Shown piece by piece: positions 1 through 10,128 of a stretch of 64,000 nucleotides of DNA. The notes under the pieces are model-generated. The model worked only from the letters and a program-made list of their open reading frames with translations. It did no database searches and was not told where the DNA came from. Position numbers and translations under genes: made by a program. Position 1 is the first letter of the stretch; each line of letters begins with the position of its first letter. The DNA comes from Polytrichum commune (lineage: Eukaryota; Streptophyta; Polytrichopsida; Polytrichales; Polytrichaceae), in contig OX485804.1 in the NCBI GenBank assembly GCA_950295325.1, positions 27,218,001 through 27,282,000 on the forward strand, read 5' to 3'.

Positions 1-1
1 A

Positions 2-586
2 TATTCACTGTATGGATCCTATTTATATTGCATCAACATTTGCATGACTATGCTCCCAATGTATGGACCATGTAAGTCCGCCACTCTTTGTTGTACAATT
101 ATTGATCCATGTACATATATGTCAAATGTGTCGTCGGGACAAGTTGGAGGCAAACCCCACCCCCCCAAGCTCATTTTGGAATTCTTGAAGAAAATGCAAT
201 CCCGTGATCCAGATGCTCCTTCAGACCCCCAAATGGGAGAGATGTGTATTGACGATGAGTTTAACTTCTTAGCACATGCGATTGATGTGTGCATGGGAAA
301 TTTCCTTCGACTACAAAAGACCATGACCACTGCTCTAGAGAGATATGAGGGATGTCTCATGATTGGAATGGATATACACATGCTTGGGAGAGTGGTTCGT
401 GCTGCTTTGCAAATTAGGCTCAACGTCCAACAACTGGAGTTTATCGACCACCATATCCCAAACTTGTGGTTAATGGAGATAGTTATGTGGGAAGCCACTC
501 AAGAAATCGAACCTCATCTGGAATACCTGCATCATCTTGACATAGATATGATGATCAACCATGTCAATAACTTATCAATAAATTAA
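2..586 (+). CDS. Hypothetical open frame running off the left edge
   Basis: The frame is open from base 2, so it probably begins before the window; the first internal ATG is at 44, giving 180 residues to a TAA at 584-586. The product is not recognised. It has no obvious signal peptide or membrane segment; the middle and C-terminal parts are Met/His-rich and look helical (EFLKKMQ, ERYEGCLMIG, EPHLEYLHHLDIDMM). An antisense frame at 19-498 is also open, which weakens the case for either one. It could be an exon or a transposon-derived fragment. The surrounding DNA is spacer, with no promoter or splice signals I can assign. Confidence 0.25.
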   Translation, partial: YSLYGSYLYCINICMTMLPMYGPCKSATLCCTIIDPCTYMSNVSSGQVGGKPHPPKLILEFLKKMQSRDPDAPSDPQMGEMCIDDEFNFLAHAIDVCMGNFLRLQKTMTTALERYEGCLMIGMDIHMLGRVVRAALQIRLNVQQLEFIDHHIPNLWLMEIVMWEATQEIEPHLEYLHHLDIDMMINHVNNLSIN

Positions 587-3500
587 CATACTTTCATCCT
601 AGACTTTTATAAAACACATGTAGAATGATCCCATATTAACTCATTTAACTATGTTTATACTTAGAATGTCACAAGATTTTATCCTTAGAAGTCTTCTAGC
701 ATAGACCTTTAGGGGCTCAATTGAATCATGACATTGGCCAACATTTCCCATTGATTGTATGACAATTTATTTTCATTCAATAAAAGCAGCAGTCTTGCGT
801 ATTTGAACGTTCCCCTCACTCTGGTTCTCAATGTATAGTTGTCATTGGTAAACAATCTTTATGATGCAAAAATCCATGTGTTTCAAAGCATGCATGCATG
901 GGTTGTACTCACCGGTGTGTTCCTGGTGTGTTCCCTATATGTTCCCAATGAGTTTCCCACTATCTTCATAATAGTCCCAAAATTGTGCTAAAGTCCCAAA
1001 ATGTTTAATATAGTGTTGTTGTCACATGTCCGAATGGGTCTCCGAATGGTGGAGAGATAAATTTGTGGGCATTGTGTACCTTAAAGCAACACTTCTAGCT
1101 TATATCATGATTTCAAGTGTGTTAAAATCATTAAAAAATATGAAAAGTTATCCACGAAATCAAGACCAAAAATAAGGTCAAATTTAAAATAAAATCATAT
1201 GAGCTGTTGACTTGACCCCTAACTTCCCAAGCAACTTATTTTTGGTTGATGGATAATATCTTCCCTACATTAACCCATCTAACTCATTCATTCGCAATTA
1301 CCATAACTATAAACATCAGGTCAACATGGATGTCACCCACATGCACATGACCCACTCAATTTGGAGATGATTAGAATGTGGAAAAAAAAAAGTCAAAATA
1401 GGAAGTTGTCTTGTTTTTGTTGTGTTGGGAGTCCATATGAGGTTGTTGACTCAAATCAATGGTTGCCACTCCAATGCAAACTTTACATGAATGTTGATGA
1501 TGTTTATTCTGGTAAAAGTGATAATTTTTTGTTTAAGTTCATGTAAAAAAGGCCTTTGTGCTTACATCGACCACTCAATTTAACATTTAGACACTCTTTA
1601 AATTTTTAAAGAATTCTTTGCATATATGTGGTCAGAAGTATGGGACAATTTATATTCTCCAAATGCAAAGTGGCTAACCTATTGTGGTGTGCACAATTTG
1701 GCGTGAGAATTTGTGGAAGTGCTCAGCTATTGAGTTTTTCCATCTAGTGGACCCAGGACTCTTAATATCATACATGAACTAACATGAGTGTAAGAAGGGG
1801 TATTATTTCAGGCATTAGTGTACATAATTATATAAGGGAGAGGTATTTTTTGCCTCTAGTGTGTACATTAAAAAAAGCGACTAAGAATGTTGAAGTAAAG
1901 GTAGATGTACATAAGGGGGCCCTATAGTTTACAAAAATAATTTGACAATAGATGTGTTAGTTCCATCCAGTTCACATTTTCATCCATTTTTGTCATATGG
2001 TAACAACCCTCAATAACTACCTTGTCAATTTTTGTTGGGGATTGCATTTGGATTTTAGGTTCCTACAAACTAAAGGCTCATGGGCTCCCTTGAGTTTTTA
2101 TCTATGGATTGTGGCTAAGTTAATGTGCTCTCTTGTCTTTGTTTGCTTGATGCAAACGTTGAGTTGCATGTTATGGATGAAAAATGTTCAATGAATCTCT
2201 TATTGGAAAGTAAAAATGCTTATTTAATTTGAGGTTTATAGTTTCTATATGTAATGGAGGCATTTAGTACATTACATTGGAAAACATTTAGTACATTACA
2301 TTGGAAAACTTAGTATAATTAGATGAGTCCATTTTCTAGCCTACTGTTAGTATTTATACATTTATTTTTCTCTATAAACTCCTCATAAATATGGGGTTTA
2401 ATTTCAATACTGACCCACACATGTCATTTAGGTTTCCAATGAAGAGTCCATCCCTGGGCTAGTGGATCACACAAGCCTTCCACTCATTTTCCAAGTAAAT
2501 TTGATTGGGCAAAGGATTTTTTTTTTAATTTAAAAAATAAAAATAAAAACTATATATATATATAAGTTTTTGGGAGGGGGACAAAACATGGCATTTTCTT
2601 GTGCATCCCTTCCGTCAATTGTTATAATCTAGATAAGTACAAAGGATTATTCATGCTCATTTTTTCTCTTGAAGTAGCTCATCTGCCATGTTTCAAGATC
2701 ATACAGACTAATCCCATTTTAACCTCAAACTTGCCCATGATAATTCCACAACCAATATTCAATGAAATGCACTCAAAACAACCCTTTCCCATGCTTCAAA
2801 AGTTACGGGTTAATACAATGTTACACTAACCACGACACAACTATGAACGAGGGTGAAGTCACCCCACAAATGACGGTATGAAGTTCAAATACGTATGTAT
2901 GTGCAATGAGTCAAGCGCTCAAGGATTAAGCCTTAAAGGTGTTGATATGTGTTCGATGGACTATGCAATCTATTATACGAGCCCCGTATGAGTGAGTTGC
3001 GATATTTTACTTGGTCTATGAGATTGAATCTATGTATTCCATGACTACCACATATGCAATCATATGTAACAACGATGATATGGTTGGTACTATGTATTTG
3101 AGTCTAGGTCATTGATATGAGCCCAAATCTCTCAACATTATTTAAAATTACATATATATTCCGAATGTGCGTGCTCCAGATATAAGAATGCAATCAAGAC
3201 AAATGAGTATAATTGTCAATTTAAGCTGAAAAAATAACAACTGGTCAACTTAAACAACTCGGTATGACATCTTGAGGCCCATAATGAGCTAGGCTTGGAG
3301 TTTCAATCATGTATGGAGCTAACTCATTTGCAAGGTGTGAACTACGTATTTGATGGGTTAAGGCCTTACACAAGCCTTAGGGGGTAAGGTCAAAGCATCC
3401 ATCCTCAACCAAATCCATGTAACCTCTCACTAGGGTTGTGTATTGCCGACATCGATGAGATTTATATTTGTTAGGTGAACGGAGGTAAGGTTTATGTGGT

Positions 3501-4561
3501 GGTGGCTTGTGACTCTCATACGAGTTTTGACAACTGTCATGACCAAGCATTAGCATTTATATGAGCAGTTATCGGTTAACCTATAGATTGACTGTGTGCT
3601 ACCCTAAAGTTTATTGCTTTGAAATTTGTAGCAATTTTCATGTTCCTAAACAAAACAAAAATTATATTTGCATTCTCCTTAGATTTCTTATTTCTTATCC
3701 TCTTTGCAAGAAAGAAAATTCCATGCTACTACTCCTTCTATACAAATGTAAACTCTCTTATTTTATCAGTTATAGATGCCTCAACTTTAGAGTAGTTTAT
3801 AACTTGTGTTATAAAAAAAAAGTTCTCAATGGTATTATGGAGAAATATATTGTTGAATAGAAGTTGCAAGGTATCATCAAACACTTAGCATAAATAAGGT
3901 GTTTTCATGACAACCACAAATGACACAAACTGGGTTTGAGCCGAAACTTTAACAACGTGAGGCTTGGGGCTTGTGTTGAGAGTTGGGTCGAGCAAAAAGC
4001 TACACCTACCTTGTAACACAAGTCCTAATTTTTATTGCAAAAAATAATCAAGATCTAGCTTTTATGAATATAAACCATACTTTAATCTAGGGGTCAACAC
4101 TCCTCAAAAATTAGAAACAACGTGCGGCAAAAGGTAAGGTTTTATAATTGATGGTATCTAAAGAATTGAAGTTGTTTCAAAATAAAATAGGCCCCACACA
4201 TGAGTTTAAAACAATGTAGGTTCTTATAAACTCCATGACATTTAGTTTACAATATTCTAAGATATCATGGTATAAAGAATTACAAAAGGGTTGTATGCAG
4301 TCTGAGTTTCATCAATCAACTTAGAGATGTCATTGGTTTATGGTTCCGCGATAAATGCAATTCGTATTGTTCTTGAGTGCATATCTATTGTGTGTGTGTG
4401 TGTGTGTGTGTATTTTATACTGTGGCTTTATGATATTTCTTTCAGGCTAAACCGCATTCCAACGAATTATTGGCTCTATGTTTTGAAATGAGCCTAACTT
4501 TGGCCTTAGTCGTTCAACGGACTAGAATTGGCCACGTGTGGAGGATAATCATAGAGGATAG
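587..4561. other. AT-rich spacer, no supported gene
   Basis: Only short open frames typical of chance are present. Visible local structure: an exact 24-bp tandem duplication at 2261-2308 (catttagtacattacattgg plus aaaa, twice), an AT-rich/TATATA stretch near 2520-2565, and a (TG)n microsatellite at 4389-4411. No coding, RNA or complete mobile element is recognised. Confidence 0.6.
4389..4411. repeat. (TG)n microsatellite
   Basis: About eleven uninterrupted TG dinucleotides, 160 bp outside the left end of the gypsy element. Confidence 0.9.
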
Positions 4562-4566
4562 CACTC
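4562..4566 (+). repeat. Left target-site duplication of the gypsy element
   Basis: CACTC immediately precedes the LTR start TATGATCCC, and CACTC recurs at 22865-22869 right after the 3' LTR end GGCCTCACA. A 5-bp duplication is usual for Ty3/gypsy integrases. Confidence 0.8.
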
Positions 4567-4902
4567 TATGATCCCAAAATGGTTGCTCATATTTGTTTTA
4601 TGCTTAGAATTTACTTAGAATTGCATTCGGAGTGTTATTGAAACAATTAAAAGTATAAAAAGAGTGAGGCTTGGTGCGGGTTATGTTTTGGGCCTTAAGC
4701 CTATTTTGTGTGATTAATTAGAAGCTTAGTGGCATTAGGAAGAGTTTGGGATGAGTGAGTAGTATTGGTGAGGCAAAGAGAAGTGCCTTGGATTTAAATG
4801 TTTGATTTAGAAAACGTTTGTGTTGATTTAGGGGGTGAGGGTTTAGTGGATAGGATAAGGTCCTACTAAGTAGGAGAAGGTTAAGGGGTTGTGGTCTTGG
4901 GT

Positions 4903-4903
<1 letters not shown>
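4567..4903 (+). repeat. 5' LTR, left part (before the nested insertion)
   Basis: It matches 20947-21283 of the 3' LTR almost base for base, from TATGATCCCAAAATGG to the CT-rich tract after gtcttgggtg. It carries the U3 TATA box. The match stops at 4903/4904, where a pure (CT)n tract begins, and resumes near 13170. Confidence 0.92.
4654..4662 (+). promoter_or_regulatory. TATA box in the gypsy LTR
   Basis: TATAAAAAG in the context aaaagTATAAAAAGAGTGAGG, about 90 bp inside the LTR. The same string is present in the 3' LTR near 21034, and a diverged form occurs in the reverse solo LTR near 40480. The position fits a U3 promoter. Confidence 0.55.
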
Positions 4904-4945
<42 letters not shown>

Positions 4946-6041
4946 ATCTTGCTCTTGTTTAAAGCCATATATTTTGTTTAAGCTTGTATTCCTTTACTTT
5001 ATACCTATCATGCACACATAAATAAAAAAGTAGTTACTGTATGGACTAAGTGTTCATAAGTATAGATGAATGATACAAGGTGACTAGGGTTAAGGATGTA
5101 GAACACATCCCTAACACGTGGTAAAATTAGGGTTGTACAGAACTTACCTTGGGTAAGATCTCCAATATAAACCCGTAAACCCTAAAAGAGGCTCTTTTTT
5201 ACCATTCGCACAAGGGCTTGGTGAGGTAACTTGGAGCACACTTGCTGGGATACTAGATACGTGTGCTAAGTGAAGTAGAGGATACTTAGGCTATTCACAA
5301 AGGAGAGCATTCTACTTGTGGTGATACAATCATGGCTAAAGAACAGGTTTGAACACCCATTTGACATTTTGTAATGAGTGTTACTACTAGCAATACTAAT
5401 ATGCATGTAATGTAAGTTTGATGTGTGTGACATGGATAACAACTGGGTCCTGCTGTTATTTACCTCGTGTACGTAACTAATCCTCAATTATTTGTTGGTT
5501 GGTTGCATGGGCACAGGTGAGGCAGGCCCTTCACACTTACAATACTACGAAGTATTGTGAATATGACATTTTATGTATTCCTTTTGGTTGATACTACTAG
5601 GCATATCTCCTGGTATGTTTTCCATATATATAATAGTTAGGGTACATCCTTGTTGGAGCAATGCATGAAGAGAGGTAATTAGATCTACAAAGGTATGATG
5701 GGGTCAGCCACAATTTGTTTTTGAGTACTTAGGAACTATGTATGAGTACTGAAACCCTAAGTATGATACAAATACTTATGAAAGTACAGTATATCGCATT
5801 ATTACATGTTTGTATTGTTTACATACAAATAGACATGGGCGTTTACAAAGAGCATTGAACATACTTAGCCTTAAAACGATATGATGAGAAGGTTTGATTT
5901 GAGGTAATGAGGGTTATGAAAAAGTTCCCACCCACCCACCCACCCTTGCATTGCAATGAAGAAGACATTGAAGGATTAGGCCTCTGAAAAGAGGAAGTTC
6001 AAGCTTTGCAAAAAGCGTTGAAAAGTCAGCTCTCTCTGGAT
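4904..6041 (+). repeat. Direct repeat R1 of the two-ORF RT element
   Basis: It starts in a (CT)n tract (4904-4942) and runs to ...AGTCAGCTCTCTCTGGAT. From 4941 it matches 10148-11248 at a constant offset of 5207 bp with no difference that I can see by eye. It contains a short (CCCA)n tract near 5930 and AT-rich sequence, but no credible gene; the small minus-strand frame it contains is repeated exactly in R2 and is probably chance. Confidence 0.9.
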
Positions 6042-6171
6042 TATCCTTTAGTGGTGTGGAAACCACTACCTAGTCCTTCATATTCTTCTGAAGTTGCTTT
6101 ACATGTTCTGTGGCTGACTAACGTCGCAGAACCATAACAAGGGACCGGCATGGAACAGCGAGCTCGTAGGA

Positions 6172-7704
6172 ATGGGGTACGGCCCACCACTACCGGCACC
6201 CATACCTGCGGTGCAAACCACTATATCTACCATAGATTTACCCGAACTGCACAGATTTGTACAAGACAGTGACAATGCAGCACTTACAAACGGCGAAGAA
6301 GAAGGTGGGCATACACCACTTCTCCTGGATTCACTTGACCTAGCATTGTGGACGTCACTATTTATTACTGCAACCACAGATCCAACCAAAACCTTGGCCA
6401 ACATCAAGTCTGCACAGACTAGACTAGGTGATTTACTGATACAGGATGAAATCGAAGCTACAAAATCAATCGGGTTATGCTCGATGATTGAGGAAACCCT
6501 CAAGCTGGCCAATAAAGATGCGCTGGAAGCAAACTCGTCGCACACGGCAGTGGTAGCAACCAGCGATGGCAACGGAGCTAACAGCACCGTTCACCCATTA
6601 CTGGCAAAACTGAAGATCTCCACCATGGAGATGGCTGCTCTAGAGGATTTCACCGAGGACATCAATTCTTCGCAGGCGGAGAAAGATAAGCAGACCATGG
6701 TCAATACCAGGGGTCCCTTAGTACCCGTCAAACCGCCACGCTGTGTGGAGCTCCTCGTCGCCGACCACCAACATCGAATGTGGGCAATCGGGAACACGAA
6801 CCTGATCGCACCAATTTCGATCGTCATGTGGAAAACCTGGGCTGGCCTCTCGGATTCGGAGATAGAACAATGCAAACAGCAGGCACTTAATAACATTGGC
6901 GTGCTACGTGCTCCAGTGGACTTGCTGCCGGCCTTCTCTCTTAACATGTTCGAGCATTCTAAATGCACGACTACAGAAGTGAAGCTGCACACTAAACAGG
7001 ATCTACCCACGGGCTATAACAGAAAAGAGTCTCACCTAGCGGAGCTCTGGAATGTTCAAAGACCCTATATGAGATGCTTGTGCAATCCTAGGGCGATCAG
7101 TGGGTGCAAAGGATCCATAGTCTGGTTTGACCATGCCATTTGGACAATGGTTAACAAGCTAGACATGTTCTTCCCGAATCAACCAACCAATAACACCAGG
7201 TTCGCTGCTTTCATGCTGTGGCTCAGCAGCGCAGCAAAAATCGCAGTAAAGGTTGCAGTAGTGTTCCACATTGGAAGAGAACACATGGTGACAGCGGCGA
7301 CACAACTCGCTGATAATTCTAACCAGAAACTACTACCTGACCTAAGCGATGCTCCACTGGCTATCAAAATCGAACGACTCCTGAGAGGGCCAAAATTCTC
7401 TCTGCTGCACCCAGGATCACCGAGCCCTGCGCCATCGCCGTTCAAGAAACAGCGACTCAACCTCAATACCTCACCCTCACAGCAGGGTGCACAGGGAGGG
7501 CGCGGTAGATCTCCAAATGGTCGCGGGTTTACTCCCCGAGGTGGGAGGTTTAGGGGTCGCGGCAATGACCGCAGCTTCCATCCGCGTGACAGCTCGCAGG
7601 GGACACCACCCGGCCAAGCCAGGGCAGCAACCACCGAAAATACACAGGGAGCAGGTGGCCAGTCCCCGCTCCGAGGACGTGTTCTATTGTGGGATGGGAT
7701 TTAA
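6172..7704 (+). CDS. ORF1: gag-like protein with a C-terminal RGG-rich tail
   Basis: 510 residues from the first in-frame ATG (an in-frame TGA lies at 6115) to TAA at 7702. There is no motif of a known gag family and no zinc knuckle. The middle (about 200-400) is Trp/Met-rich and mostly helical (for example IAPISIVMWKTWAGL and FAAFMLWLSSAAKIAVKVAV). The C terminus (about 425-500) is Pro/Ser/Gly/Arg-rich with repeated RG and RGG (GGRGRSPNGRGFTPRGGRFR), as in nucleic-acid-binding tails. It lies just upstream of a reverse transcriptase on the same strand, so a nucleocapsid or RNA-binding role is the natural inference. GC content and codon use differ from the AT-rich flanks. No stop or frameshift disrupts it. 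The exact function is unknown. Confidence 0.65.
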   Translation: MGYGPPLPAPIPAVQTTISTIDLPELHRFVQDSDNAALTNGEEEGGHTPLLLDSLDLALWTSLFITATTDPTKTLANIKSAQTRLGDLLIQDEIEATKSIGLCSMIEETLKLANKDALEANSSHTAVVATSDGNGANSTVHPLLAKLKISTMEMAALEDFTEDINSSQAEKDKQTMVNTRGPLVPVKPPRCVELLVADHQHRMWAIGNTNLIAPISIVMWKTWAGLSDSEIEQCKQQALNNIGVLRAPVDLLPAFSLNMFEHSKCTTTEVKLHTKQDLPTGYNRKESHLAELWNVQRPYMRCLCNPRAISGCKGSIVWFDHAIWTMVNKLDMFFPNQPTNNTRFAAFMLWLSSAAKIAVKVAVVFHIGREHMVTAATQLADNSNQKLLPDLSDAPLAIKIERLLRGPKFSLLHPGSPSPAPSPFKKQRLNLNTSPSQQGAQGGRGRSPNGRGFTPRGGRFRGRGNDRSFHPRDSSQGTPPGQARAATTENTQGAGGQSPLRGRVLLWDGI

Positions 7705-7834
7705 ATGGAATGTGAGCTTACTTAAGCAAGTTTTACACTACTCTTAGGATGCATCCTAACAGCTAGTTGGCTATAATTTTGAACTCACAGAGACAGGTCA
7801 CACATTACGACATAATGCACTTGGACGCCGTTAT
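7705..7834 (+). other. ORF1-ORF2 junction with possible short intron
   Basis: The gap is not a simple spacer. The ORF2 frame is open upstream from 7760 (after TAA at 7757-7759 and TAG at 7745-7747), and no ATG occurs in that frame until 7985. ORF1 and ORF2 are in different frames (+1). GTGAGC at 7712 and a CTAAC-AG at 7755-7762 could bound a 51-nt intron that would remove both ORF2-frame stops, but an ORF1 frame change would still be needed. Both ideas are inference. Confidence 0.3.
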
Positions 7835-9937
7835 GTGTCACGTGACAAGAATACGGATCGAACTGGGATAGTACACGTAAACTACTGCAGTAGGGCATTA
7901 GAGTGGGTGAATATAAAACAATTATTCTCAGAGGTGTTCACTCAGTTGTCAATACCACATATTGTACCTTTTTTGCTTAACATTATGTTCGCTTGGAATT
8001 TTCTGCCTAATGTCTCCAAAGTTTGTTATAGACCTGCTTTAGTATTCAAAGATTTCAATGTGGGTGCACACATGACGGGCTCATACGAATGTATATGTAA
8101 CAGTTCTAAGAGACTGATACAGTTTCTAGACCCAGATACCATAGATGATACCAATGGTGATCCAAGGATGCATGTACGCACCATGGATACAACCATAATA
8201 CATCACCATGGATTAAGAGAAGCAGTGACCTTAGGATTGAATCACATACCTTTACGAAATACTAATATACGTGAGACTGTCCAAGTGGTAATGGATACGT
8301 TTGAACAGGTTTGCCGACTTTTGAAAGTAGACGAACTTATTGACGTGGACATGGCATCTAAAATCGTTCGAGCAAGGTCAAGAGACAAACTGTTATCAGC
8401 CATAAAAGAAAATCTTTTTGGCTTCAGGTATTCAAAACCATACCTCTTCTCTGAAAAGGCAGTGGAAAATGAATTGTCTTGGCTCATGAAGCATGTATTC
8501 ATATCGGGACTAGATAAAGCAACTAGTAATGCTTGTTTCATATGCATTACTCACATAAGAAATCAAGCCTTGATAAGACTCAACAGTCCTGATTTTGAAC
8601 CATGCCAACATGACAATGCATGGGACTCTGTAGAGGATGTCACAAACAAGGTAAAGATGGAATTGAAATCCCTCTTACCCGAACTACCCATACATGAGGA
8701 AGAACTTCCTTATATAATGGCGATATACAAAGTCCACAAAATGAAATATAGGTGGATCTCCAATGCATTTGGGACCCTATATGTAAATATTGCCACACTC
8801 CTTACCATATCAACTATGGCACTACTTGATGAGGTAAAGGAATGGGCTACTCTCACGGTCAAAGGGTATAGTAATTTCCTTGGTATTGACACGTCAATAT
8901 ATTGGATTATAGACTCAATTACAGATTTTACCTTAAACATTCCTGAAAGTATCAACAACATATATGTTGCTGATATAACAAGATGTTTCGAGTCTATTCC
9001 AATTTCGGGCAAAGATACATTATATGACGCTATGGAGTTTATCACTCAAATTGGTATATCCAATATGAAACGAAAACATCCTAAATCTGAACACCTCCTC
9101 TGGGTTAGGATTAACGACAAAGGAGTTACCACTAAAGCACTATGGGCATCTAAATGCCCTAAGTATGGGGAATGGTTCCCAATACCAATCCCTAAATTCC
9201 TACAAATTCACAAATGGTTGACAACTAACTGTTATGTACGATTGGGAGACCAGGTATGGAAACAGGTACTCGGTATACCCATGGGTTTTTCATGTTCGCC
9301 TCTTTGGTGTAACTTATATCTCATGTCATATGAGATTAAGTTTATACAGAGGTTAGCTAGACTTGGACAAACAACAATCCTAGCTAAATTTAAGTACGCA
9401 TTTCGATATATCGATGACTTGTGTTGGATTAACGTGGGTGAGGCTAATATGTTCCTCGATCCTACACAACCAAGACACAGAGATAATCCATTATGGATCT
9501 ACCCATTGGATATTATTGAAATCAAGACTGAAGTGTCTCAGTTTTCATTAAACCATCCACAGTCTGGCATCAAAGCACATTTTATGAATGTGTTAATCAC
9601 TGTTACAGACGAGGACGCTGGTCTATTCATCATGCAGAAGTACGATAAACGATGTGAGTTACCATTCAGTTACTCTCAGTTTATAAAATTCAAGTCGAAC
9701 AGACCGGTTAAACAGGCTTACAATGTGGTTATTTCCCAAACTGTACCCATACTATACCTATCAAGCAACCAGGACGTAGCTTTGCAGGAGATAAGAGCTC
9801 TGTTCACAGTGCTATCTGCTAATGGGTTCCGCAGTACCAAACTACAACAAATAGTGATTAAGTTCCTGACTAACAACCACTTTCCTGCGTTGCGATTTAA
9901 TAAAGACCATCTTCTGCAACTGCTGCAAGGTATGTAA
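7760..9937 (+). CDS. ORF2: reverse transcriptase of an unusual, possibly Penelope-related group
   Basis: The open frame is 7760-9937; the first ATG is at 7985 (650 residues), so the true start is uncertain. Numbering from the GTG at 7835 (700 residues): a Cys pair CIC at 86-88 followed by HVRTMD at 113-118; finger region LPYIMAIYKVHKMKYRWIS at 291-309; motif A VADITRCFESIP with D380; motif B GIPMGFSCSPLWCNLYLMSY at 480-499; motif C FRYIDDLCW with D527 and D528. All three catalytic Asp are present. Motifs B and C resemble the PMG...SYE and RYIDD signatures of Penelope-like and related orphan RTs rather than gypsy, copia or L1 RTs. No RNase H, GIY-YIG endonuclease or integrase is seen at either end. 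There is no disruption over 2.1 kb. The role is copying the element's RNA; family placement is inference. Confidence 0.85.
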   Translation, partial: QLVGYNFELTETGHTLRHNALGRRYVSRDKNTDRTGIVHVNYCSRALEWVNIKQLFSEVFTQLSIPHIVPFLLNIMFAWNFLPNVSKVCYRPALVFKDFNVGAHMTGSYECICNSSKRLIQFLDPDTIDDTNGDPRMHVRTMDTTIIHHHGLREAVTLGLNHIPLRNTNIRETVQVVMDTFEQVCRLLKVDELIDVDMASKIVRARSRDKLLSAIKENLFGFRYSKPYLFSEKAVENELSWLMKHVFISGLDKATSNACFICITHIRNQALIRLNSPDFEPCQHDNAWDSVEDVTNKVKMELKSLLPELPIHEEELPYIMAIYKVHKMKYRWISNAFGTLYVNIATLLTISTMALLDEVKEWATLTVKGYSNFLGIDTSIYWIIDSITDFTLNIPESINNIYVADITRCFESIPISGKDTLYDAMEFITQIGISNMKRKHPKSEHLLWVRINDKGVTTKALWASKCPKYGEWFPIPIPKFLQIHKWLTTNCYVRLGDQVWKQVLGIPMGFSCSPLWCNLYLMSYEIKFIQRLARLGQTTILAKFKYAFRYIDDLCWINVGEANMFLDPTQPRHRDNPLWIYPLDIIEIKTEVSQFSLNHPQSGIKAHFMNVLITVTDEDAGLFIMQKYDKRCELPFSYSQFIKFKSNRPVKQAYNVVISQTVPILYLSSNQDVALQEIRALFTVLSANGFRSTKLQQIVIKFLTNNHFPALRFNKDHLLQLLQGM

Positions 9938-10128
9938 CTCTTACTACTATTTACAGTATTGCATAAAGGGAGTATATGTAATTGGATACCAATGAATGAT
10001 GTATACAAATCGCATGAGAGTGACAGAGAGAAAAATAAACAGGGTGACTGGTATGCTTACCGTGAGTGGATGCATAACCAGCATCCACTCCTATACACTT
10101 ATGACCTACCAGGGGTTTGGTGGAGGGA
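9938..10128 (+). other. 3' untranslated stretch between ORF2 and repeat R2
   Basis: 190 bp with no conserved frame; it ends at ...GGTGGAGGGA just before the (CT)n tract that opens R2. Confidence 0.4.

Noticed and set aside
19..498. Minus-strand frame of 159 codons
   Set aside because: Antisense to the plus-strand frame at 2-586, with Ser/Cys/Ile-rich chance-like composition; not called.
5266..5487. 73-codon minus frame repeated exactly at 10473-10694
   Set aside because: Its conservation only reflects the identity of the direct repeats R1 and R2; the sequence is low in informative features.
6045..6140. Hammerhead-ribozyme-like motif near the start of the RT element (Penelope-like elements often carry one)
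   Set aside because: A TAGTGGT/ACCACTA hairpin with GAAAC and a GTTCTG/CAGAAC hairpin are present, but I found no CTGANGA core in the needed order.
6099..7634. Three minus-strand frames of 139-162 codons under ORF1
   Set aside because: They are shadows of ORF1 in its GC-richer sequence; no motif, and ORF1 continues through all of them.
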